From Termitomyces sp. T153 (Eukaryota; Basidiomycota; Agaricomycetes; Agaricales; Lyophyllaceae): 64,000 nt of DNA. The stretch covers positions 558,001 to 622,000 of the forward strand of contig JACKQL020000003.1 of assembly GCA_018296165.2 (NCBI GenBank), given 5' to 3'. Shown here piece after piece: positions 44,690-56,216 of this stretch (position 1 is the first letter of the stretch; each line of letters starts with the position of its first letter). A program made the translations under genes and the position numbers. The notes under the pieces are model-generated. The model was given only the letters and a program-made list of their open reading frames with translations. It made no database searches and had not been told where the DNA came from.

Positions 44690-47068
44690 AGTGGCAGGGA
44701 GAAGTACGGTACAAAAATTTAATAGATATCTTGGTGTCCTTCACTAGGGCTGATTTTCGCCGTCGGCACGGCGCTTCAACGTGAACCTCAATTATTCTTG
44801 CGCGGACACACACTATGAGGTGTACAGCTCAAAATCTCATCAGACTCAGAGTTCATGTCATGTTCGAGTTTGAACGCAACACCTGATGTGATAGCCCGTG
44901 GAAAGCGCTGGGACCCTCTTTCTCAGACTGACTTGGTTTGCACATCTGCCGGGCGAACAACAACAATAAGTGGCGAACATCATGCATGACTGGTCGGTCA
45001 CTCGTACACAAACGCGTGTCTTGACTTCTCTGGTGCTAACTCAGTTCAGAGTCCTTTAACAAGTTTCTTGCCTCCATGCTTTGGGGAGATAGACACGAAT
45101 AAACCACATGTCCAGGTCTCTGGGACGAGATCGTTCCACATATTCCTTTCTAGAAAAAAGAATCCACGTTGTTTGTCACCCCTGTTCTCTTTCCGGATGC
45201 TATGTACCTGATACAGCAGACGGACATAGGTAATGTAAGTGTGTACCTCAACCCCACGAGTATTGTGACAGGTAACTAAGCGGCTGCTCCATTGCCATGG
45301 CGGACATAGTGGGCACCTCAAATGTCGGCGCCACCAGCACGTTGAGGCCATTCGCGATCAAGAGATCAAATAAACCGCCCATACGTACATATTTCAGGTG
45401 TGTCATGGCCCTCGACTTTGTGCTCTATCACAAAGCCCTAAGTTGATGACCATTTCGTTTGTCTTGCGTCGATCTAAATTTTCACCCTTTTTTTTTCTAT
45501 CTCCAAGCTCAAGCTTCACAAAGCTAACCTAACCGAAGAGTGTGATCATTTATCTTATCGGATCCCCTCGATGATCCTATGCTCCCTGGAACACATGCCC
45601 AACAATTTTCGTCTGTTCCCAAAGAACCAAATAATCACATCAGACATCAGAGTTTGAGGACGCGTGTCCCCCAACGGAAAAAATTCAGAGCGAACCATGA
45701 CATAAAGGCTCACTATTTGACAGAAGTCGCCGTTTGGAAACGCTTTGGCTCGAAATACATATCAAGCAAGCCGTCATCGGAATTTATCAAGCCCCTTTTG
45801 AATGAAAGAGACTTCGGGACAATGCTTACATACAAATTACAACTGCTCGTCAATGTCACTTACGACATGACTCGTCGGACGAGGCGGCCGGATGTCTATA
45901 GCTTCTATAGAAGAATGAAACTCATGGCGCGTGACACTAGCATTTAGGACCTGTCTGAAAAAAAATCACCTACAATTGGACTTTTCGAAAGCACGACACG
46001 CGCTTGCGCGTCGCGTGGGCAAAACTTTCCGGTACCACGTGATCGACCGAACCACTTGCCCCGGCAAGCCCTACCCGAACCTTGACCTGAAATCACTGCC
46101 GCAGTCGCACATGATGATACCCAATTTCATCAACTACTCTACAACGCTTCAATTTGAGTGTAATCCTGTGTAATCGGACCCTTCTCCAACACGGCCACCC
46201 CGTTTATTATTCATTCAAACTCAGTTGCAAGTCGCGTGGTCAAGGGGTGTTGACCGTTCCTTGTCTTCTCAATCTTGCGCCACGCAACATTCATTTACTG
46301 AAGGCGATGGCCCTGGTAACCACTTTACCGTCGGCATCGATCTAGGAATAGACACCTCCGTCAGATTTGAAGCTATCGATATTAATTATGTACCCTTGAC
46401 AAATACAAACATGAGGCCAAGACTTTCGAGGGCAGCTCGAGACCGTCTTCCCTCGGGAGAAAGATCTTTATTTTTTTCCGAAGCACCATCGGAACCCTCC
46501 ATGCCGTCCTCACCCACGGTCTATCTTATGCACTTACACGGCCTCTAACCCTGCTGGAAACTGTTGTTGATTGGAACATATCATATTGATCACGGGTAGT
46601 CTTGACTTTTTTTCAATCCCGTGATTCGGAATTCGTTTCCATATATGTGTATACATAACATCTGGTCCTCTATTATATGCCGCAGGAACCCCCAGCCGCC
46701 GGTCCGCATGGAATTACATATTCAGTGGCATGGTCAGCGAGCTATCCTAGGCTATCTATCCCCTTCTATCTTGACCCCATTTGTGGTGCATAGTTTTGTA
46801 GGTCCAAGGGTGCGATGTTGCTGATGCAAAACAATCGATCTATAAACGTTGCATATGCCGTACATGATCTGGAAGGAGTTAAAATACTTAGCTTCGGTCT
46901 CTGCTTCTCAAACTTTCGGCCTTGGTTTGACTCCTAAACTCTGTGTATCGCCCAATAGCAAAAGCTCTTATAGTCAACGCAAGTATTGATCTACTGCTCT
47001 ATCACTTGAACGCGTTTTCTGATAACCATGATTGTTGTGGGTAGACTGTCCAGATATTCTCAAATTCC
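44690..47068. other. Long region without a recognised gene
   Basis: 2.4 kb. Plus-strand frames at 45579-45947 and 46225-46548 have no known motif, no signal peptide and no matching introns; they are not called. The rest is mixed-composition sequence with a few AT-rich runs. The last 150 bases are the promoter of the MCT-type transporter. Confidence 0.35.
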
Positions 47069-49162
47069 ATGTTCCCATCGAGCGCGCAGTCGAACTTCGA
47101 TCTAGAGAAGGAGGATCAAATTGTTGGCGGTTATAGTCAATCGAAGACGGACATGTGGCATCCAGACGCTTCCACCAGCGAAGGACATGGACTCGGAACC
47201 CTTCAGGAGATGGAATTAGTGCCAGCAGAGTATCCTGAAGGCGGTCTTCGGGCATGGTCAGTGCTTTTGGGGGCGTGAGTCTTTATGCCATTGAAATTGA
47301 TTGTCACCTCATCCCCCGACGATTCAGATGGATCGCCCAGTTCTGTACATTTGGGTAAGTGCTGCGCAATACCCCAAGCTTTCTTATTTGGTAAGTATAT
47401 GCTCGTATTGCTAGGTATACAAATGCCTATGGGGTTTATAACGGTAAGGTTATGATATTCCTGCTGTGCGAAAGGACCCATGGACACCCGAGATAGATTT
47501 CTACGTTCGGGACTACCTGAATCCAAAATATACCTCTTCACAAATAAGGCCGGTTACCTTGAATGTGAAAGTCGCAGCATCGCTGACCTCCGCATAGTTG
47601 GATAGGCAGCACACAGCTCCTTCTTGTTCTCTCTATTGGTCTGTTCGCTGGCCGCGCGTTTGACACAGGTTACTTGTCCGTTCAATTACACCCTATTCAC
47701 TTTCTTTTGATCATCACTAACAGATTCGTAGTTATCATCTCATGATCGGTGGATCCCTCCTACTTGTCTTGTGCATTTTTATGATCTCGCTGTCACAACC
47801 GGGTCAGTACTACCAGGTTAGTTTGTTGATTTACTGTAGAGGTGAATATTCCTGTTAATATCATCTGGTTGTCAAGATATTCCTGGCGCAAGGACTAGGT
47901 GTAGGCACCGCCGTTGGCATAACATACGTCCCTTGCATCAGCATCTTGTCTCATTACTTCCACCGGCGCCGTGCCTTGGCAATGGGGATAGCTGTTTCTG
48001 TTCGTGCTTATCACTATGGATTCCGTTTGACTTGTCAAACCTCACTGAACGTATTTTCACCTGCAGGGGTCTGGCGTTGGGGGTGCAGTGCACTCTATCC
48101 TTCTCAACCGCCTATTCCATGGGAGTGTCGGGTTTGCTGAAGGTGTTCGAGTAAGCGCAGGAGTGGTTGGAGGCCTGCTCGTGATCGCCATTTTGTTAAT
48201 GAAGCCACGTCTGCCCCCCACTTCACGAAAGCATGGTAGCACGCTACGTGATCTCAGAGTCTTTTCAAGAGATCCACCGTATGTCATCATGGTCATTGGG
48301 TACGGACCTTGTGTCTTCCATTAGCGAGCTGCCTGTGGCTCGTTGCCGACACTGAGTGATCCCTGAATTTAGAACGGTCCTTCTGTATGCTGGGATTTAT
48401 TTCCCGATCTTCTTCCTTCAGCTAAACGCGATCACAAATGGTGTCACACCCAACGTTGCGTTGAACAGTGTACGTCTTCATGATTTATTCCACGTTATTT
48501 TTTCCTCTTTCATGTCACTAAATCTGCTATCAGCTTCTTATTCTTAATGGAGCAAGCTCCGTAGGCCGAATTTTGCCTGGCCTTCTGGTTTTACGCATAG
48601 GAATATTTAATGTCATGGTCCCCTGTGCCCTCGTGAGCGGACTACTCGCGTTCTGCACCGCCGCGCTAAGGGACGTCGCTGGCACGGTTGTGTTTGCAAT
48701 CCTATATGGTTTCTTTTCCGGCGCATGTATGTGGTTTCCTTCAGTATTACGTGGTCATTATTTTGACTTTTGTGCTCTTAGATGTGAGTCTTCTCAGTCC
48801 AATGGTGGCATCTCTTGCGGAGAAAGATTCTGAGATCGGGGCGAGGCTGGGCATCTGTTTCACGTTCACCGGTGCGGGCGCCTGCGATGGCTTCTGTGTC
48901 TGAATACTCGTTGACATGCTCACATTTATGATTGTCTAGGTTTTGGTGGGCTTGTCGGTCCGTACCTGTGTATTCAATCCATTCATTCCGTTGATTCTAC
49001 TTGACAATTCATAGGGACACCGATCGCGGGGGCTTTGTTGTCTAAAAACTTTATTTGGTGGAGGCCGAGCTTGTTTTCAGGACTCTGTGTTACGACTGGC
49101 GGCCTACTTTTTTTTCTGACAAGAACGTTAGTTGCCAGGAAAAAACGTACTTCTTGGTTGTA
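47069..49162 (+). CDS. MFS monocarboxylate-transporter-like protein (MCT/MCH type)
   Basis: Many small exons join into a 12-span MFS protein. After a polar N-terminus (about 60 aa), GGLRAWSVLLGAWIAQFCTF and GVYNDFYVRDYL are the MCT-family opening. Then SWIGSTQLLLVLSIGLFAGR, FYHLMIGGSLLLVLCIFMIS, GLGVGTAVGITYVPCISILS, SHYFHRRRALAMGIA, YFPIFFLQLNAITNGV, LNGASSVGRILPGLL and the final ARKKRTSWL follow. One junction (47549-47597) only works with a GC donor. It is expected in the plasma membrane or an organelle membrane; fungal members do not necessarily move lactate, and substrate cannot be read. The start is the first ATG in frame. Confidence 0.82.
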
Positions 49163-51154
49163 ATGTAGAGAGCCGCAAAATTCGAGACCTTGAGTTTACA
49201 CCCGCCCGTACAATAAACAATTGGTAACAGTTGATCTCCGTAAAGTTGCAGTATGGAAAGTTTATGGCGCGTACGTAAACATTCAATCGAAATATACACA
49301 GGGGCTTGCCAAGGTCATATAACCTTTTGTGCGTCGATCAATTACCAATGAGTCTGGCAAATTGAAGAGGTTCAAATATACTCTGGGGTAAAAGGGTTCA
49401 GTCATACCTCACATCTCTTGTCCATATACTGTCAATAGGATTGAGAAATGTCATGGATGGAAACAAGGCAGATAGCAGAAATTTGGACGGGCTTAGGGGA
49501 AGACTCTGAGCGGCGTCACATCATCACCACTATACATACAAGACTGCTCAGAAAATAGACGAATGATCGTACCAACATCAATTTTATTCTCTCGTCGAGT
49601 GTACTTTCATTGTTGCTAGCCAATCTTTGGTCCCTCTTGTGTTGGTATTATGGGGACCTTTTTCGATGGTACAGTCTGAACCTCCTTGCTTCTTGCGTTA
49701 TCTAACATACAACTCTGCATTTTATGTAAAGCGGCGCGCCACAAGGAAAGGAAAATGGATTCGAAATTGGGGAAGCGAAATAATTTGAGCTCATCGTATT
49801 CGATTTCTTTGCGCGGATTCGTAGAAGGGGTTGGCAACACGATTATCTGTTAGGTGAGGATAGAAAGAATATTTGTGTCCGAGTCTGCGCATAATAATAT
49901 TTGTTTTTACAGTGAAAGCAAAGCCGAGGATTAAAAACGGCGTCCTGGGCTAAAGTCAACTTAATAAATAATAGGAAACACACGCGAAGAAGCAGTATAA
50001 TCAGCGAAAACGACGCGGGAGGAGAGTAGTCGATTTGACTTGGATGCTCACGAGACAGACTAACATCATCGAACCCTAAAATAAAAGAATGAGCTAGCAG
50101 CGTCCACAAAGAAATTAAGCTAAGGCTTTCATCAAGGAAGTCGAATCGACTGGCCCCTGAAACGAGAAATCAAAAGCTCCCGTAATGTGTACGAAGCAGA
50201 GAGATATGTCAAATGTAGCAGGTACTATGTGTCTTTGAGTAGTATCTAATTTGGTCTCGGGGCATTCTACAAAGTTAGTCCCCCCCAGACCAGATAGTGA
50301 ATCGAAAATCTGGTGGCGTTATGTTCGAGGAAATGATAGTACCTAGGAGCGGCCCGGCAATGCTTTGTGCGCGGGGGCTGGCCAAGGGTTTATCCTGTGC
50401 TTTACCTGTTCCCCCCTGGTGGTGGTTTCTTCAAGTTCATAGAAAAAGTTCACGACACATGTCATGTGATGGAAAGACGCATAAATCCAACTTAATGCCG
50501 GGTGCGCAGTCTGGTGGTGAGAATTGGACTGTCAGTCTTCCGCTCCTCCCGCATGACTCACAACTGTTCATGGCAACCTAATCTAGATTCAAGTTACAAA
50601 TTTTCAAACGTAATATTCAGGATCATCCAAAGTGGAGCATGCTGGTGAGTTTCCTCAGAGCAACTACTTATCTCGGTCCGGATTACGTTAGGGACAATAA
50701 GAACGACCGTCGTACAAGGGCCTCGATATATGATATTTTTAGGAAGATAAGCTTGGAAATCTGTGGATGACTTCGGGTGTGGCAGGTGGCAAGGGATTTG
50801 TCTCATTTCCCGTCCGACTCCGTGGTTTTGTTTAGTAAAAGAATGATCAAACGTCACATGAATACACTGCGTGGAAACACTTACACAAAAATGGATTTAT
50901 TTTATTCGGACACGGCGCCTGTCTAAAATCCACAATGTACTCAACCGCAGTGAAATTCATAAGGTCTGCTAGTGAGACTACTCGCTCTATGCTCGCATGC
51001 TTTACTCGATTGAATCCATGGTTATCCCACACTGGTCATCATGATGTGATGGCCTGGGACCTGACCCACTCATACACGTTCTAATTTAGTCTGACATAAA
51101 ATCCCTACTGCGCAACATCAAGGCCGTTCTCTCACACCCCAGCTATCCGGCAAC
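49163..51154. other. Region without a recognised gene
   Basis: 2 kb. Minus-strand frames at 49616-49840 and 49843-50109 could be exons of a small hydrophobic-to-basic protein (a Trp-rich FLSLWRAALHKMQSCM segment is seen), but no family or start could be set. The remainder is promoter side of the antiporter gene. Confidence 0.35.
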
Positions 51155-54100
51155 ATGGGAGAACTCTCTGAGCTCGTTCTACATTTCTCTCGTGCGCTCG
51201 TTGCAAGGGAGGCAGCCGAACAGGTGTGTTGTCTCCTCTTAAGCTTTACTCAATTTGACTTGAAGGTTTTATTAGGGTGGGATCATTTCCGGTGATAACC
51301 CAGTTACTTTCAATGCTTCGGATCCCTTTCGTCTATGGGTTGTTCAACTTGGTATATTTCTCCTTCGCATTTTATTGTTCTCAAGCTTATTCACGAGCGA
51401 ACTGCCAGTGATCATCCTCGCGATGGCCCAGGGATTGGCCTTGCTCTTTGATCGCATTCGTCAGCCTCGTGTTATCTCACAGGTCATTGCGGGTATATTT
51501 CTGGGCCCGTCAGTAATGGGACGAATCCCTCATTTCAATGATCGTATTTTTCCCGATGCAGGTGTCCCTGGACTGACGCTCACCAGTACCATTGGCTTAG
51601 TCATGTTCTTGTTCTTGGTCGGCCTTGAAATTGACACTAAGGCTGTTAAGCGCCATTTCATCGCGGCATCATCAATCTCCGTTGCTGGTCTAGTGGTACC
51701 CCTCGGCATGGGCGCAGCACTCGGGGTGGGAATCTACAAGGAGTTTATCAACCCCAATGTCAACCACGGTGATTTTTTGTTGTTCACAGCGGTTGCCATC
51801 GGAATCACAGCATTCCCCGTTCTATGTCGGATATTGACTGAACTTAAACTTTTGGAAACCACAGTGGGAAGTGTCACATTGGCTGCTGGCGTCGGTAACG
51901 ATGTCGTGGGTTGGATTCTATTGGCTTTGACGGTCGCACTCGTCAATGCTGACTCGGGCTTAACGGCTCTGTATGTCCTTCTTGCTGCAATAGGATACGT
52001 CATATTCCTGCGTTATCCAGTTCGTTGGGTGTACCATTGGCTCGCGAGGAGAACTGGGAGTCTGGAACAAGGGGCGCCAACAACAGGAATGATGACTCTG
52101 ACGCTCATACTTGTGCTCGCATCTGCTTTCTTCACCGACATCATCGGAATTCACCCTATTTTCGGTGAGTGAAAAAACGATTCATCGTCTGATCCTTCAT
52201 TCATCGTATGAAATGAAAACATAGGTGGCTTCGCGGCCGGTCTTATCATTCCTCATGAGAACAGATATGCCATTTCCTTGGTTGAGAAACTTGAAGACTT
52301 GGTGACCATTGTCCTCCTCCCCCTAGTATGTCTAATGTAAGTTTGAGTATACCGTGGTCTTAACATGTGGATAGTACTTTGCTTTGACTGGGTTGAGAAC
52401 CGATCTTGGCTCCATGAATACCGGCAAGACTTGGGGTTACACTTTTTTGATTTGTGCCGTTGCATTCTTTGCCAAGTTTATCCCCTGCTTTGGGGCTGCT
52501 ATGGCGAATGGGTTCAATTGGCGCGAATCCGGAGCTGTTGGATCTTTGATGAGTTGTAAAGGGTGAGGACTCAAAATTATTGTCTTGATAGTTTGATCCA
52601 TTTGACCCTCATGCATAGCCTCGTAGAACTGATTGTCCTGAACATTGGTTTGCAAGCAAACATTTTGGATACTCGAAGCTTTTCCATGTTTGTCGTGCAC
52701 GCGGTCATCTTGACTTTCCTCACAACTCCTTTTACCCTCTTATTCTATCCCGAGAAGTATCGCACACGGGATAAGCCTAATCCAGATCATTCCATCGAAG
52801 GTGGGAGTGTTACTGGCCCATCTTCGCAGGATGAAACAAAGACGAGGTTTGCACTCGTGTTGGACAGGATTGAGCAGCTACCAGCGGCTATGACAATCAC
52901 ACATCTACTTCAACCCAGCGGAACTTCCTTGCCCGTGGTCCGGACCTCCTCTGATGATGTCTCCGAGAAGTCCTTCGAGAAACCTCCCGTTATGAATGGT
53001 CCCCTCCGTATTTCCATCAACGCCCTTCGCCTTGTGGAACTGACCAGCCGTGGCTCTGCCGTGCTCAAGTCGAAGGCAGCAGAATCGTTGGCCAATACCG
53101 ACCCCATTATTTCTGTCTTCCGAACTTTTGGATACCTCAATAACCTCTTGGTATCTGCCGCACTCTCCGTTGTCAGCCAGGATGAATTCCCTGCCGCAGT
53201 TTCCAGGCATACTGTTGAGACTGAATCCGAGATGGTCATCGTGCCATGGTCTAGAGGTTCGACTGAGGCTGCAGATGAGACAGATACTGGAGCTCTTAAC
53301 CCCTTCGATGGCATCTTCCACAGAACTGCGGCTAATACTAGTGGTGCTCGAGACCCAACGAGCTCCGTTATGTATTCTGAGTTCATTCGCAACGTCTTCT
53401 CTACTTCCCTGAGCAATGTAGCTTTGTTTGTTGATCGTGGTATTTCGACTCCCCACAATGGATTGAGCACTCAGCACCTCTTTTTGCCCTTCATTGGTGG
53501 CCCCGATGACCGTTTGGCACTTTCGTTCCTCATACAACTGGCCCGCAACCCTTCGGTCCAAGCTACTGTTATAAGGATCATGAAGACCGAAGATCTACCT
53601 CGCAGCATCACAAACATAGATAAGAGGGATGTTACAGATACATCCTTGGCTATCCCCATTGTTCTTCAGGTAAGCCTGCGTCGCTGTATTTATATACAGC
53701 TATAGGCACTCATCAGGTTGCATTCTACCTAGACCCTTGCTGCAGGGGACACTGTTTATGCTCAGCACGACACTCTAAACCGACTGACTTCCGAAACAGC
53801 CGACAATCTCGCCTGGGACCGCTATGTCTCTGTCTCCACCTCGCATGACGCCGGCACCGCTGCTGCTCTCTCTCGCATTTTATTCAGAACGCTTGCGACC
53901 TCCACGCCTCTGCACACCATCATTGAGTGTGCTGCAAAGATACTACAAGCGAACTCCACTGGAAATATGATTGTAGTCACTGGTAGATCTAGGAGAATGG
54001 CAGTGGAGGCGCATGCGGCTGAGTTACGGAAGGTGATTACGGAGGCAGGTGCATCGATCAGCTCATCAGTGCACAAGACACTTGGAGATGTGGGTGCGGC

Positions 54101-54164
54101 GCTCGTCGCACGTAATACGCACGCGAGCCTCTTAATTCTTCAGGCTACGGCTAATTCGCTATAG
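51155..54164 (+). CDS. CPA2 cation/H+ antiporter, Kha1-like, copy A
   Basis: Seven exons: join(51155..51223,51276..51351,51409..52164,52225..52325,52375..52562,52619..53669,53733..54164), 890 aa. MGELSELVLHFSRALVAREA opens the protein. The transport domain (about residues 40-440) shows RIRQPRVISQVIAGIFLGPS, VGLEIDTKAVKRHF, LAAGVGNDVVGWILLALTVA with the Asn-Asp pair of the ion site, and GLIIPHEN. The cytosolic C-terminal half (about 450-890) includes RTRDKPNPDH, THLLQPSGTS, HNGLSTQHLFLPFIGGPDDR and a final Usp-like region (IVVTGRSRRMAVEAH and GDVGAALVA). The role is exchange of K+ or Na+ for H+ at an endomembrane or plasma membrane, by analogy with Kha1. All junctions keep frame. Confidence 0.92.
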
Positions 54165-56216
54165 TGAGGAATGTGACTTGAAGCATTGGTAGTTATAATA
54201 GTGAAGTTGATTCTCATCATGATTGTTTAGTTGTTCAGTCAGTAGTGTACAGTAAGATCCCAGTCAGTATTCATACAATTACAAAATTGATTGCCAAACT
54301 GTGTTACCTGCACTTTGATCAATTTAAGAAGTAGACAACAGCATATAATCCAGATGCAGTTGTCTACTGACGAGCAGTAATATCTCGACAGCATCAAATT
54401 CTTGAGCTCGTCATGACGATCTTGTCGTACTCAATTAAAAAAGTGCTGGGTCTCTTGAAGGCGCAATATCATGTTCTGTATAAAATTACCATACTCAGGG
54501 ATCGAACTAAAGGAGAAGCCTTCAAGCAAAGGTGGCCGGGGAGACAAGTGTCTGATAAATTATGGCATTAGTCAACTTGATTGGTATTTGGATTGTCGAG
54601 TCACTGCAAAACGACAGGAGTACCGGAGCTTCGAATTCGGGTTTATATCGCATCTGAAGATCAAGGCCGCGCAGTTGCGGGAATTGTTTGAGCCTCAAAA
54701 TTCGGATAATGTCATTGAGTTTGTCTTGGCCAGCTCAAGTCATCGAATAGATAGTGCAAGATGATCGGGTGCAGCTTTTGGGAAGGGTGATACGCAGAAA
54801 AAATTGAGAAGATTGCGGCAAAGGCCTACGGCCTTTATTGCAATGTCTTCTGGTCGACAAAACTGATTAAAGTTAAGATGAATGGTTTTGAGTTTGGTTC
54901 CAAGGTTGTGAATGCAGAATATATGAGCTGGGGTCAAGAGAGATTACGAAGGTTGGAAGAGCGTTGAGTAAATGGAATGACGAAGACGCTAGAAGAAAAC
55001 GGATGTGTGGCGCACGGAGATCGAAGTTTCGGGCGACTTTCTCGGTACTGGTAGCGGGGACGGTAATGAGAAAGTCTTCTCAGAACAAGAGAGGAGTTAT
55101 GCTCTGACACCATCTGGAACGGACAGCGAGGCGATCCTGTGGATAGAATTTGAAGCTGCGTGCAAAGGCCCTCCATTTTGCCGTGGGGGCACGAACTTTC
55201 ACATATCGAATGTTGACTGTTGAGTATATGGGTCAGAACTTCTATTAGAAGTCATCTATGCCACGGTAGATCGATATTGAGGGTCGACTGATCCAAATTC
55301 GTGTTAGCCATCTATGTATGTCTATGTATGCTGAAAATGATTGGATAGCAGGTTTGGAATGCATCAGAGGCTCGAGATGAAGTACCTTGCCTTGCTGTGC
55401 GATCCGGAAGTACACATGTAGTTGATGACTTGGACTATACAAAACATGGGGCATCAGATGTTTTCCATTATCGCCTATTATCGCTTGTCACCATGACTGA
55501 CAATGATCCGGAATCAGCTACATATGACTCCATAACGTATGTACATGCGAGGTGCTTTTAGCTTGTCGACTTGAAAGGGTATCGTTTTATAAGACTCCTC
55601 GTTGAACTTATACTTATTATCTCCACCATTTCGAGATCTTCTGTGTGGAAGTATCGAACGTTTTGAACGTTGAGCGATCGATACTATAAAGATGGTCATC
55701 GCAATCACGGGCCGATTCATATGATAGCCGCGACGAAGTGTATGTAAGTAAGGAGATTGCACTCGACACGTAGTACATATGTATGTATATCGACCATTCA
55801 ACCTCTGCGAGGAAAGTTCTATTACCCAACGCTACATTACAAGCACACCACTACACCCGACACCGTCGTACAAAATGGTGTAGAGCACACTAGCTACTTT
55901 ACCCGCGCCTCTTAGCCCGATATTGTGGCTTGCCCGCGACAAAAATAGATTTCATCCATTCATTCAACTATTCAACTGGACCACCCACGGCACATCACGA
56001 CGATCATGCCAAGAAGTTTCACTCGGCTATCATTTGATGGAACTGTCAAACACCAAAACCGCGTTGCAAATACTCTAACCACCACCTTGGCCGTTACCGA
56101 CGACTGCATTTTATCTTTATAATGAAACCCCGGTCGATAAAAATGTTTATTACGCAGCAGATCAGAAATTGACTGTCATCTGTCCATTTTATACAACCTT
56201 GCAACTGTTCTGCAAC
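54165..56216. other. Spacer between the two antiporter genes
   Basis: 2.05 kb. Frames at 54471-54764 and 55005-55223 show no known motif. Short repeats such as TCTATGTATG (55312-55332) occur. The sequence is not duplicated elsewhere in the window as far as can be seen. It ends in the promoter of copy B. Confidence 0.35.

Noticed and set aside
52905..53561. 218-codon minus-strand frame opposite antiporter exon 6, repeated at 57955-58587
   Set aside because: A shadow of the conserved exon on the other strand; it lacks its own start context and introns.
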